Assembly: GCA_947034895.1 (NCBI GenBank)
Contig: OX344765.1
Coordinates: 8,437,001-8,501,000 of the forward strand
Reading direction: 5' to 3'
DNA: 64,000 nt
DNA from: Rhytidiadelphus loreus
Lineage: Eukaryota > Streptophyta > Bryopsida > Hypnales > Hylocomiaceae
Both the position numbers and the translations under genes were made by a program. This document shows, one piece after another, positions 46,119 through 58,505 of the stretch; within the stretch, counting starts at the first letter, position 1, and every line of letters starts with the position of its first letter. The notes beneath the pieces are model-generated. The model was not told where the DNA came from, made no database searches, and was given only the letters and a program-made list of their open reading frames with translations.

Positions 46119-47853
46119 AAAGCCACAAAAAGCACGAAGAATTTTGAGATTTCTAGCATGGTTGTCTTTGTTGAAGTTGGAAGGGCTATTTTATAGTATG
46201 ATCACTTTAGTAACATTTGTATGTGCACATGGGTGAAATTTTTATCAATCAATTCAAAGATCTATTCAAAAGTTGTCAATCAAGGGACTTTGTAATCAAT
46301 TTGATGTAAAATAACAATTATGTTACCATTTTGCTAAATTCATATCCTCTCTTATTACCAACCCTCTCATTTTCTATTTCTAGCTACAACCACAAAGAAA
46401 TTGCAATATATTTTATCACCCGTGGCCATGGGACACATGTCATCACTTGCTCAAGGTCACATGTTCATCCGTTTGGATTAAGAGTACAAAGCAAGTCCAA
46501 ATTAGCCAAGTCCTTTCTCTAAATAGTAGGGCATTGAGCAAGTGATATTAGAGAAGGAGATATTAAGAGCACCATAGAAGTGATATTAGAGTACCGGTAC
46601 TATACTATGGAAGTGATATAAAAATACATCATTGAAGAAGTAATATTAATGAATGTCATATTAGAGAAGGAGATACTAAAGAGAATTTTTGTACATTTTA
46701 GACAATTTGGAGCTAACGTTTTTCATGAGTTGTTGTACAAATTGTTGCTATAGCTCATGGCGACTCTTTTAGTCACCTTCATAAGCTCCGCGCTTTCTTA
46801 GTCTCTTGCCTTTCCATTCTCCATGCGTGCTTTGAGTCACATGAGCTTGAATTTTGAGTACATTTTCATAACAAAGATTTTATGTAACTAATCTCAAGGG
46901 AAATTGGCCTGGCCTCGAGGTATAAAGTGGCCATGAAAATTTCAGCCCTTCTCTCTTTCTTTTCAATTTTCTATTGAATTGGCCAGGCTTCTTGGCCCCA
47001 AGGCTTTTATATATGGGATAATTGGACCTCATTATAATCTTATTCTAATAGACGGACTCTAGCCCAAAAAGGGCTAAAATTTTGTGCAATCAACCTCAAG
47101 AAAAATTAGCTTGGCCTCTAGGTATAAAGCAACCCTCACCTATAAAAATAAGTGGCCAAAGATTCTCTTTGTGGGCTTATTGGTGCTTCTCCACAATATG
47201 GAACAACCTAATTCTATAGTTTTCTTGTTTCATGCACAAGGAGTTGTAGTAGCTTTAGCTTATAACATATTCCTACACTGTTCTAATAGATGTTAGGAGA
47301 ACAAAAGTGAAGCAAAGGGAGTTGAAATTGATTAAAATAAAGGAACAATAATGCAACACAAATGGATATACAAGGAGAAGGTTGAGATAAGGGGATAAGG
47401 ATTTCACGCACAAAGAGTTGTAGAAGCCTCACCTTCTAACGTACTCCTACACTATTCCAATAGAATAATTACCCCAAGCATGCATACATTAGGACAACAA
47501 AAGCAAAGCTAAGGATTTGAACAAATGATGTTGAAATTGGTTGAGACAAGGGTACAAAGATGTAACACAAATGGATGTATAAAGAGAGGGTTCAAATATG
47601 TAAAAGGAGAAGGATTTCATGCACAAAGAGTTGTTGAAGCTTGACTTTGTAAAATACAACAATATTGTTCCAAACACTATAAAATCCTTGTGTTTTATGT
47701 GATGTTTTCATCATTTCTTGAGACGGTTTTAGGTGGACATTCCATAAAACAACTTGTGTTTTTATATCAATAACAATGTCCATTGCAACATCAAGATGTA
47801 ATATCCAATATCCAATGTAACATCGGGACGCGTACATGTTCCGTTTCTTGATG
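46119..47853 (+). repeat. Large inverted repeat, left arm (at least 1735 bp)
   Basis: Reverse complement of 62266-64000. Paired coordinates always sum to 110119, so there is no insertion or deletion along the whole arm, and every block compared was identical. The inner edge is sharp (CGTTTCTTGATG at 47842-47853); the outer edge lies beyond the window. Small open frames here have identical mirror copies and are not convincing genes. Confidence 0.85.
46637..46892 (+). pseudogene. Copy of the ZnF-UBP gene promoter and first exon, inside the inverted repeat
   Basis: Related to 37946-38190: shares AATGTCAT.TTAGAG, GCTCATGGCGACT and TTTCCATTCTCCATGCGTGC. The start codon is kept, but the splice donor region is changed (GTAAGC replaced by ATAAGC). 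Mirrored at 63227-63482. Confidence 0.65.
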
Positions 47854-48139
47854 GCATTTGTGATCTAAGTTTTCGCTTCAATTCACAAATCCAAGACTAT
47901 AGTATAGGGGTTCTAATTCTAGGGAATGATCAAATAGTCTATTATATTGTGGCTGAGGTCACTTGTTTTTTAGGATGATTTGAGATTTATAAGCAAATAC
48001 TATGCAAATACACAAACAAAGGAAAGATACATAAATTTCACTTTATTCCTAGAAATCAATTTGGTTAACAGTCCTTTAATAATACTATTGGACGCATGAG
48101 TGCAGTCCTAGTCTTGGACTAGTATTTTAGAGGTATTTC
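47854..48139. other. Inner flank of the left inverted-repeat arm
   Basis: Unique-looking AT-rich DNA; nothing recognised. Confidence 0.3.
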
Positions 48140-50115
48140 CGTCAAATTGTCAAGATAGACTACAAATTGTCATGTATGATCTAGACACTAAGTGCAAATA
48201 GTATATAAAGATATATATAGAGAGAGAGATATATGTTGATTAATTAAAGTGAATTTTTATCGTGAGAGACAAATTGTCGGGCAGTCACTAATTATTTAGC
48301 CTAATTACTATATTATCATGAGAAGAAAATCCGTCTCAATCCTATGTCAAATTGTCTCTAACTAAATGCAAAGGGCACGAGTGTGTGATGCATTACATTT
48401 ACAACAATAACAACAAGGCAATATTATCTAACACAACATCACAAGAAGATTTTATATCTATTCAAATTCCCTCACTTAATAATTTAAACCTAACTATATT
48501 CCAAAACTATTCATTCATTTATCTTACTCAATACTCACTTCAGTCTACTTGCCTCAAACAACCATGATAAATTGTCTCTTACATCCTCTAACTCTTTGAT
48601 AAACTGTCCCTCACTGGTCCCTCAATATAGTTACGGATCACAACAAATTGTCATATAGTAATGGATTCAATCAGTCAATTGGTCGATATTAATAGAGAAA
48701 AACCACAAAGGCAAATTGTCCTTATGCTTGGTACTCTTTCAGAATCAAAGACAAATTGTCAATTTAAAAGTCAACCAGGTGTGGTTTGAATACCAAGAGT
48801 CGAGACAATTTGTCTTTTTGGTAATCCCTAAATTAATAGTTTTCCTTTCATAACTGGATTTAATTCAAATCAATATGTACACTTTGACAAATTGTCGTTT
48901 CCAACATATAATCAATTCCAATCAACTATATTTAAAATTATACAAATAATTTTAAGACAATATAAAGTTAATCAATAATAATTCATTACAATTTGTCTTA
49001 CCTGGATTCAAAATTCAACTTTCCTTTCTGAAGAAACCTATTCAAATAATAATTGGATTATTCAATGTGTCTCAATTATTAATATTACATCTCTAAAATT
49101 CTTAGACAATTTGTCTTAACACTAATTCAATCTTTGGAAGTTCCTATTCTAACTTCTTCCTCGATTCTTTCATTAATCAATATAACAAATTTTCAAAATC
49201 AATTTACATATTCAACTTTTCGATCACTCCTATGAACAAATTTATTTAGGCAGCAAAAGAAATTCAATTCAATCACACATAAGACAACTTGTCACAATTA
49301 TAAATTAAAGAATTTATGTACTTATTTGTAACGCTGGATAATTGACAAATTGTCAATTGAGCAGCATTATCACTACAACAAATTGTCTTTCTTGATTTTA
49401 AGTCCAATTTCTTGGCTGCAACCGCAATCGCCAATAACAATTTGTCCTTCACTCCCCGTCAATTCGTCTGTTTCTCATCTCGATATCCAATATAACAAAT
49501 TGTCTCTACTCGTTCCAGTAACTGTTTAGTCAATTTGTCTACTCCAATGGTAACCAATTAACTCGACAATTGTCCACACTCATACACAGCATACTCCGAC
49601 AATTTGTCTTTACTATTATAGGAACGACAACAATTTGTCTAAACAATAACTCTGACAAATTGTCTCCGTAATCTCATACACTCACAGCCACAATGAATTG
49701 TCATTCAAATAGTTCCACAACATATCAGTTAACTCAACAATTCTAAATCAAGTTGTCACACAAAGTGTTTCAATTACACACACATACATAAATATAATTT
49801 ATTGCCCAAATATTTCCAAACAAATTTCTACACACAAATATTCACAGCACAGTTACGTCCAATCACTAGATCGTAATAACAACTTGGAAATTTGTCAAGA
49901 AATGTGACCCAATCATTGGTATCACGCCCATAGCTTGGCAAACTCCCAAGCCCAAAAGAATCCAATCACTGGATCTCTTAAAAATATAACACAACAATCA
50001 CAACGGCAAATAGTTAAAAATCACAATTTGATTACAAGGTATTCAAGTACACGACAACTTGTTCAAGACTTAAAAACATAGAAAGTGGGCAAAAAAATGA
50101 CAATTTGTCTTGACT
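48140..50115. repeat. Field of about 28 dispersed GACAAATTGTC-like palindromes
   Basis: The 11-bp near-palindrome GACAAATTGTC (or GACAATTTGTC) and one-base variants occur about 28 times in 2 kb, for example near 48142, 48269, 48744, 48806, 48893, 49105, 49345, 49600, 49652 and 50100. Spacing is irregular (roughly 20-200 bp), so it is not a tandem satellite; the DNA between motifs is unrelated. It ends exactly where the right SWIM-type element begins. No comparable density elsewhere in the window. Looks like an array of binding sites for a dimeric protein. Confidence 0.7.
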
Positions 50116-51073
50116 AGGATGATGCTATTTTGCGTGCGTAGAGCGGTGAGCGTACGGTCGCGAGCATAGAACGCAAAAAGTTTGATAATTTCTTGAAATG
50201 GGCAATAAAGTGAAAGTTTAGGGTTTTTTTAGAAGGAGGAATTCTTAAATTAGTATTAATGATGGACCTATGACCGTAGAATATTTTGCAGAATTTTTCT
50301 GCATAAAAAGTGTAAGGTGGCCAAATATGTATTTTAAGGTCAAGGAAAGATGCAAGTTTCAAGATGAAGGGTCTATAACCGTGGAGTCTAGGGATACGAA
50401 TGATTAAAATATATAATTTTTGTGATCGTGAATGTAAGGGCCATGGAAACAAGAAATGGTGGATATTGTAAGGGTCGAAAGAGATTTCTTTGCAAGAGAG
50501 GTGTTCAAGAGAGTTTTAGAGAGGGAGTAAGAGAGTTCAAGAGAGGGACAATTGGTATGGAGGATTTACATAATTTGAGAGATGGGGGCCCAAGGTTAGA
50601 TTAAAGAGGGTCAAGGCATTAAATAGGGAAAGCAAAGGAAATAAGCGAGGGTTATGTAGATGTTTTCTTTAGAGACAGAGATTAGAAGTGGAGAAGTTAA
50701 GGGTTAATTGGAGGAACAATTAAGGAGTGGGTTTAGGGTGGGAAAAAGAGACGGATATTGAGACCAGGAAAATGATGTTGTTTAGTTTAGGAAAAATTCT
50801 ACAAACGATAAGGAGGGTTGGTAGGAGGTTTTCAGATCTGTTGGAGGGAGACGTACTTGGATTTAGGTTTAAGGTAGAGAATAGGAAGGAGGCGGGGACT
50901 AAGGATTGGGGTGAATTAGTGGCAGTTGAACAAAAATTGAGCTATGCAAACAAAAATTGGACAAATGATTTAGGCACCAACATGACCATGTACAAGCTTT
51001 GATGGTGGCCCTTTTAGTCTCACCATCATTTTCGTATTAGTGAAAAATAATGTCTTAATAGTACGAACAATAA

Positions 51074-53176
51074 TTATACTCCATAATACTTTAGGAGCAG
51101 AATCTAAAGAACTCTTTTAATCTCATTCTAGTTGAAACTAGGAGCGTAAATGAAGATATCAACCTCCGGATCTAGGCTACAAACTATGTTGAAGATGAAG
51201 TAGATGTGCTTACAATACGTCCATGCACCGCGCTTGCCGAGTGACTTGTCAGACATATCCTTGAAAGATTGGCAGTCACAGTTCGGGAACTAGCCAATTG
51301 TCAACAAGTACTTAGAAAGCTTAGATATGCTTCTAGACTCAAAAGTCACAATGCAGTCCAAAGCTGGAGGAGGTACCATCGGAATTGAGCAGATCTTTCC
51401 AACAACTGATAGAGCAGAGGCGCAGCTATTATGATGTTTGGTAGTCGGAGCAAAAGGATTTCTTCTAATATTCTTACCATACCTCTTTGTGGGGTGATCT
51501 GTAGGGTTAGAGGGTGAAGGATAATCGTCCAAATTCACGAATATTCCGTCATTGAAGAGTTGTTGTGGAGACAATTGGACGCGCTCGGCAAGAGAGAACC
51601 CAGCATTTTCTAGAGAGAGAATCTCTTTCCTGCTTAAGTTTGTGCCCATAATAATAGGCCAGACATCCGGGATAGGCAGTTTGGAAACCACCCATTTTTT
51701 ACTAGTGCCCTCCACACAGCGATGGATGTCATCATTGCAGAAGAAAAACCGCATTCTCTTCAATCTAGTCTTCTTATAATTGTTCATGAGACCAGTATAA
51801 GTAGGGGCAGCTATACTGCGATTGTCTTGCACAATCCTGGCCACGCACTTCTTCTTTGTTTTGCTTGAACTTGTCTAAAACGGGGACAAGTTCGTCCACT
51901 GCCAACATCTTATGGGGAATATCTTTTGCGCATAAAAGGAATTCGCCGAGGTACTCCTTACTCGCCTTAAGGACAATGGCAGAATTAGTCGCCGACAGAG
52001 TCTGTTCTACCTGCTCGCCAATAAGAGATCGAAGTTTTGCGGAGGAGTCTCTATAATTTCCCTTCTTCACTGGATGGCTATGGATTCCGAGATGCACGCA
52101 AACTTGGGTCATCAAATTGGAGCCAAGTACGTAGTAGATCCTAGCAAGACAACTTCCAATGCATGTTGGCGGAACTTGACAAATTGAGCATGCAACTGTA
52201 GAATGCAATGGAGGATCAAAGTGTGAAACAAAGGAGGACGAGGCAGTACTATTCCACTTAGTCTCATTCAACGGTGACAGTCAGTGCCGTCGGTCTAAAT
52301 ATTTGCATGAATTGTTTGTACACCGGAGGACGGTGCCCCAAACAAGCTGAAGTTTGGAAAGTAATGTGAGAATCAAACTGGATGTGCGTCATCACTGTTC
52401 GGATCCATGCATGTCCGTCATCTTTTTTATCCATTCCATGCAACCGACCAACCTTGTTTGATGATGGGTACTTTCCCATAGGTGGAAGTTCAAATATGAC
52501 ATCCCCATCAAACTCCGGAGGCAGAAAATCTACCTTCTTTATTGGAATGGAAGTGTAATCTAATTTATTGAGTACTGACTTTGCACCTCGGCAGGAGCTC
52601 AAATTGCGGAGGCATTGCACAATACTATCAACGGGGGAGAGTGGGGGTTTCACATGCACCGATTCTGCACGACGTAAAATCGGGGCGTTATGAACAACAT
52701 GTGTAGATTCTAAATTGGAGGACAACTAGCAGGTTTTGGTAGAATGCACTCACTATCCGAATCGTCACTAAGAACTAGAACAGGGATCTCCGGGGCTCTA
52801 GTTTAACCTTTTGGAGCAGAGGGGTGACATCAGTAGCTGCGGTAGAACGGCTAGGAGTTAAAGTGTTAGAATCAATAACTAATGGAAGGTCCATCAGTCC
52901 ATACACTCCATTATTTCCAGGCGTCAACAACCACACCTGACCACCAGCACAAGTAGTTGACAACTGAGCAACAATATGTGATACCACATTAGAGATTGGA
53001 TCAACAACATCCATGTCCACATGGAAACTCCCCTCAAGAATATTGAACCGTGAAGCTAAACGGCTACTACTAACTATCGAGTAACCCTCTTCCCCCACAA
53101 TGAAAGAAATTGGGATAGTTTGCCCCTCTCCCCTGATGAAAACAGTGACTAAGCTGCCATCATGCAAGGCAACCAT
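51074..53176 (-). pseudogene. SWIM/GCM1-WRKY-type zinc-finger protein gene, decayed right copy
   Basis: Starts at the original ATG (53176), here not disturbed by a MITE. A one-base loss near 52795, further frame changes near 52725 and 52265, the shared frame change near 51850 and a TAG in place of CAA near 51293 destroy the frame. The SWIM finger is intact in sequence, with Trp where the left copy has a stop (about 51225), so the two copies together define the ancestral domain order: long N-terminal region, Cys/His finger, spacer, SWIM finger. Confidence 0.6.
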
Positions 53177-54515
53177 CGAATTAGTTGAAAAGATAGATAG
53201 AGCAATTTCAAGGCTAAAGAGGAAGTGGGCAAGAGTAGAGAGGCACTTAGAACTTCAGAAACTCATTGCTATTTAAGATGTTGTAATTGATTTAAACATG
53301 ATACAACAGGTAGTAAGTTAATAGGGTGGATTGTGATTTGGTATACGAGTCGAGTTTAAAGGAGTAGAGCAGCTATAATTTGTAATAAATTAATAACCAC
53401 TTTGACAGATTATAATTAGGTGCTAGTCTCTAGAGTAGAGTGGAGGCTAATGAATTAGTCGTCGTTTGTTCAAAATTATTCTTTTCATATTAGATACTAG
53501 CGGTTGGTGTTTGCTATGCTACGCATTGATTATTAGAATTTTATTAGAATTTTTATATATTAGATAAAATGCAGAACAAAAATTTCAATAAATCTTCAAA
53601 TATAAATTACTAAAATCTTTGTATAATTTTGTTTATAAGTAAGCATATATTGAAATGAACAATAGAAATTTATTGAATGATGAATGAAATATATGCTGCA
53701 ATGGTGAATATTGTAAAAGATAGACATTTATTGTAATGCATTCAATAAATGACTCAATTGTTACAAACAATGGCAACCCAAAAACTTGGTGAATTGAAAA
53801 GAAAAACTCGTAAATTTCAAAAACTTCATGAACAACTTAATTGTTGTGAAATCCAAAATTGCTTCAATTGAATAAATTTCTCAAATCATTTGGTAGTAGC
53901 AATAGAATTTTGAAATCATAAAAGCTGTAAAAGTGATATTATAGAGGTGATTGCAAACTACTACTCTATTTCTGTAATATAACATTGTGTGAAAATATTA
54001 TTTTTATGTATGCATGATTGAAAATATTTTTACAAAATATTAAAATTAATTATTTCAAAGACTTATTGAAATCATTATCATGTATTCTATTCAAATATAT
54101 CAAAATTTTACTAATATGTGATACAATGAATGCGTAGCATAGCAAGCATGAGCCCTTATTATTAATGGTAGCATTTATGATATTACAGAGAGAGTTATGA
54201 TTTAGTAGTATGATGAACTGATGATCGACGTGTCTATCGAAGCGGCTAACGTATAAGATTCAAAGTGAATATTGGGAGACAGAGTATGCAGAAGTACAAA
54301 GCTAAAATTGGTTTCAATTAAAGCAATGGCGGCAATGCAAAATGAAATTGAGTTTGTTAGTCTAAATGAAGTCTTCAATTATTTGGTTTAGCATTAATAT
54401 AATGAGATCATGTCAGTACAAATGGAGGATTCGGATGGAATTAATACCTAGCACCAAGGCACTTACCTAATTGTGGAATGATGGAATTTAATATTCTAGA
54501 ATAGAGCATATATGG

Positions 54516-54961
54516 ATGAAGGTAATGAGGCACCCGTTTGTAGAAATTGGCCAGGAATCACACAGTATAAGTATGCCAAAGGAAAAGAAAAAAGCTCTTT
54601 ACTTTACAAATCCAAAGCAATTGAAGAGGTCGAGGCGGATGAGGGAGTTGAGATCCAACACAATGAGATTAGATGTAGGAGAGATGGCCAGAGTATTGCA
54701 GTTCCCAGATATTGATTGTGTAGGTAAACAAATGCAACGGGATAATTCTATAGCCTACAAGGAATAGTTGAAACCGCCATGGTTCGAGGGCATCCAAATT
54801 CTTCAAGCCCAAGGGCGTGTGAGAGCGGGAGTAACAATGGTGGATGCACCAATGTTCATGATGGGGAGCCAAATGAAGACGTGACCCCTACAGCAGGTAT
54901 TTGGATAGCTTGGGGAAGCATCATTAGAGTATCTTTTCTGAGGTGCCATTCATATTTGTGA
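54516..54961 (+). pseudogene. Second ORF of the right SWIM-type element
   Basis: Counterpart of 3165-3629. The frame is open to 54767, then resumes in another frame at 54779-54961. The natural end is seen here because no insert interrupts it. Function unknown. Confidence 0.4.
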
Positions 54962-55644
54962 GGCCGAGACTTGTGTCTTCACTGCAATTCAGAAAGTGCG
55001 TTTGGGTGGGTCTCCGCCAACCGTCGGCCCTAATCGGCAATAGTCAAATTCTGTCGAAGTGATATTGTGGGCAATCTTTTGTTTTTGTTTTCCTTTGAGG
55101 CGTTGATGTGGGATTGTGGGTATCGAGAGTGCATATAGAGTGTCTTTGGGCGGTTTTAGGGTTTATCTTGTCATGTTCGCATTCAAAAAAATTTACACGT
55201 GTATGAGCTACGTTAGATAGCTTGGGGCATTGGGGTTTTGTTGAAACGCCCGGTCAACCATTTGACTCAAAGAATTCGGCGTGCGCAGGAGGCGACCCTT
55301 TGGACTGGAGCAGACACGAGAAAGGATTTGTGGAAACACCAACAACAATGGTAGGTACATTGTGACAGGCCTTTTAGAGTAGTCAATGACTAATTGTGTT
55401 TTGCGTAGCAAAAATTAGGTGTTTTGTTAAGATTAATTTTGGACAAGAACAGGATTTAGGGTGGTTTCAGGTCTCCCAAAAGCAACGCCGACGTCGGTGT
55501 TGCTTTTGGGAGCCGGCAGTTGCTGGAGAGAGCGCCCCCCAAAAGATGAAGCCGACATCGGCCATGGTTTTGGAGGGTTGCTGGGGGAACAACGAGCGGG
55601 CCCAAAAAAACGATGCCGATGTCGGTTGGGCTTTCGGAGCGCCG

Positions 55645-55828
55645 CTGCATTGACTGGCTGCAAACTTTGGAGGCCAATAAGTTTTGGCGAAATTGTTCAA
55701 ATTGGGCATGTGAGATGTTTTTTGGCATCTACAGAAAACTGTAGATGCCAAAAAACATCTCACATGCCCAATTTGAACAATTTCGCCAAAACTTATTGGC
55801 CTCCAAAGTTTGCAGCCAGTCAATGCAG
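55645..55828. repeat. Perfect hairpin: 90-bp inverted arms, 4-bp loop
   Basis: Arms 55645-55734 and 55739-55828 are perfect reverse complements separated by AAAA. The first arm begins CTGCATTGACTGGC and ends GGCATCTACAG. It lies at the outer end of the right SWIM-type element and the start of the methyltransferase-like fragment. A transcript would fold into a long perfect stem, a good substrate for plant small-RNA processing. Confidence 0.9.
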
Positions 55829-55879
55829 ATTTGTCCGATTCGTCTGTGAACAGTAAGATTCTGTCCGATATGAAAACCC

Positions 55880-56040
55880 TGATTCAGGTAATACTTTGCA
55901 AGCATGTAAGGCAATTGGCCGCCACATTCGATAATTTCACTTTTGTCGAAATGGGACTTTTAACTTACTCAATTTCTTGTTGAATTCAGGTAATTCTGTG
56001 CAAGCATGCAAGGCAATTGGCCGCCACATTGTTGCCCTCG
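55880..56040 (+). repeat. Tandem duplication of an exon start, period 102 bp
   Basis: TTCAGGTAAT...GCAAGCATG.AAGGCAATTGGCCGCCACATT occurs at 55883 and 55985. The first copy soon meets a stop in the coding frame; the second continues as the exon below. Confidence 0.7.
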
Positions 56041-56410
56041 AGGAAGACACCGAAGTCTTTGATGTGAAGTTGAAGCCGTATCTGACTCTGCCTCCTCGGC
56101 CGATTTTGGCTACATCTGTGTCTATGTTGCCTGCAATTGATATTGACCCTCCAATCTGCTTTGTGAAGAAGAAGAACCGATTGAGTAAGTGAGTTAACTT
56201 TGGATTTCTTTCATTTTGCCAATTGAACTCTACTTGTCAATACTTACATAATCATACTAATTGTATTTCTGATTTTTCAGACTGAGGGCAATGATTGTCT
56301 CACCGGTGACAGACTACGTGATGGTTCCATGGGACGCTGAAGTTGCAGATCTTCAAGTGGCCGCGTCCTCCCCAAGTTCGGCATCACCACGGCGGCAAAT
56401 TGATCCCTAA
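55990..56410 (+). pseudogene. Fragment resembling a DNA amino-methyltransferase (motif I region)
   Basis: Two exons, 55990-56188 and 56281-56410 (donor GTGAGT, acceptor TTTTTCAG, phases agree), end in a TAA. The first encodes SGNSVQACKAIGRHIVALEED, which resembles the S-adenosylmethionine-binding motif I and following acidic residue of N4/N6 amino-methyltransferases (family pattern GSG then A...GR then E.D). The rest is basic then Ala/Ser/Pro-rich without a catalytic (D/N)PP(Y/F) motif. An upstream exon is needed and not found; the hairpin sits where it would be. The match is short, so the call is tentative. Confidence 0.4.
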
Positions 56411-56608
56411 GTTCGTAGATTCATTGACGACAAGGTTGTTGTTGAGATGCATTATCTCTCATCATCGTCTAACAGTTCTAGTGATTGGAGGATATGAATT
56501 TTGAGATTTCTTATATGTTTGTGAATTTTGGATAATTACATCAGTGAATCTAATGATAATTTTCAATGGTTTTCTTCTTCCTTCCACTCTTTCATTCTAT
56601 TCTTTGTA
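56411..56608. other. 3' flank of the methyltransferase-like fragment
   Basis: Short non-coding stretch up to the first TTAA element. Confidence 0.3.
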
Positions 56609-57595
56609 TTAACCCCTTCACATCTCAATGCCCAAGGGGCCTAAAAATGGCCTCTCCGAGTTTCAAGTCCAATTCAAAGTGCTGTAACTTTTGCATCCAA
56701 TGTCCAAATTCAATGAAAACTATTGGAAAATTTGCACTCTCTTTTCTAGTTTGTGTGGTAAAATTTTCAGATCAATCTAAGATATACTGATTTTTTGTAA
56801 GCCAATCAAAATTCAGACGTTCAAGTTGAGTTCACCAAACAGCTAATGATGGCTGCAACTTCGGGGACTTGTATCTCATTCATCCAATGTTTGTTTTCAA
56901 AAAAAATTCTTGGGTTTGTTCCCCTTTAAATCTAGTTATTGTGGAAAAAATTTCATGTCAATCCAAGTTGTTTTGAAGGTTTGGGAGCAATTCGAAGTTC
57001 AAAATCCCGACATTTTTGGACTACAGCAAACTTCCGCAGCTTGTTTCTTCTTCATATAGTGTCCGTTTGCAATAAAAGTTTTTGGAAAAGTTGTGCATAC
57101 TAGTCTAGTTTTTGTAGCTAAAATTTCATTTTAATCCATAAAGTTGTGAGTGACTGAGAAGCATTTTAGTAGAAGGAGGTTCAGCTTTAGATGTGTTTTC
57201 TTGCAACTTTTCTTGCTATTTTTTGACATTTGAATGCCATTTTGCAGACACAATGAGTCAATTCAATGATGCTTTTTTTTCACCAATGTGTTTGGATGTT
57301 GATTTTGAATCACTTTGTAGTTTAAATTTTTTTCATTTGAGGAGGTCTAGAAATCAAATTTCACCTCCAAATGTGTTTCTAGGAAAATTTCATCATCTTT
57401 TTTTTACACTAAAACATTATAATCTTGCAATCTACATAGTCAAATGACTTCAAATTTGATTTTTGCCATCTACAACATGTACACTACAAGATTGTACGGT
57501 TGAGATTTTTATACCTTACTAACATTTTGAACTGTATCACTTCAAAAGCAATGATGTTTTTAAACCCAAAAAGGCCTTGGGCCTTGAGGGGTTAA
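56609..57595. mobile_element. TTAA-flanked element E7 (987 bp)
   Basis: Starts TTAACCCCTTCACATC and ends GGGCCTTGAGGGGTTAA; both ends continue with a CCCAAGG or CCTTGGG block. No coding capacity; apparent frames inside are Phe-rich and improbable. Confidence 0.6.
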
Positions 57596-58505
57596 GCCCT
57601 GAGACCTTTTCTCCATGAAAACACACTCAAAACTGCCACTTCTATTGCAAAGAGCAAAAAACTATAATTTTTTTTTTTTTTGCATATATAACCATAGGAT
57701 CTAATACTAGACTAGTATAAGAATGTACACAAGAAATTTCAGAAACTTTGATCAAATAGATTGCAAGATATTTGCATTGAAAGTGAAGAAAACAAGTTAT
57801 TTCGCACCTTGCTTGACTAGATTTTTGGGCTTTGAACCTATTTAACTTAAATTTTTTGTATTTTTGATTTTGATTTTCTAAGTTTATATGTTGAATACTT
57901 CAGTTGGGAATCTAGGAAAAAAAATTCAAGGAAAAAACACTAAATTTTTACTCATTAAAAAATTATTAAGTAGAAGTAGGTTCAAGATTGAAGGAATAAC
58001 TAAATCGATAATAGCTCTAAGACAAAATTGAAATACCATAATTCCAACAGCGAGATTGTTCTAGAAAGAAAATTCAACCTTGTCTAACTATTTTTTTCTG
58101 AAAATTTTAAAATTTGCATTCAAAAATGAATCCTAAAAGTTATTTTTTCAAGAAAATGCTTAGATTGCCTGAAAAAATGAGATTGTCCATAACTTTTTCA
58201 TTATTAGTCCAAATAAAATGAATCAAAGCTTCAAATGTAGACAAAAAGACATAGATTTGGGAAAAAATATTTAAGAAATTTATTTTGACTTTTTGTGACT
58301 TTTTTATGCTGCCTACCAAACTCTATTTTTGGCATAACTTTTTCTCCCGGGCACCAATTGAAATAAAAATTATATATCCACAAATCTCTCGCAGAACCGC
58401 ACAACCTCAAAAAATCCCAAAAAAATTCTCTACAAATTGAGGTCACAGGAACCTACCCAGACCCAAATTGTCCCCTAACGGGACAAACGGGCCTTTAGGG
58501 GTTTA
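57592..58505. mobile_element. TTAA-flanked element E8 (914 bp), abutting E7
   Basis: Shares TTAA 57592-57595 with E7, starts TTAAGCCCTGAGACC and ends GGGCCTTTAGGGGTTTA. Right end has GTCCCCTAACGGGAC. The second head-to-tail TTAA junction in the window after 29412. Confidence 0.6.

Larger units (their letters stand above)
50116..55647 (-). mobile_element. SWIM-type element, right copy (5.53 kb)
   Basis: Inverted relative of 473-8654 without the LTR-like and Mutator insertions, so it preserves both empty sites. Reading on the minus strand from 55647: palindromic GC-rich end, ORF2 in the opposite sense (54516-54961), MITE-like AT block (about 53510-54140), SWIM pseudogene (53176-51074), AT-rich tail. 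AGTCAA occurs just outside both ends (about 50111 and 55655), a possible short target duplication, but this is weak. Confidence 0.6.

Noticed and set aside
47084..47837. Small frames mirrored at 62258-63035
   Set aside because: They are identical only because the whole inverted repeat is identical; no start context, domain or codon bias.
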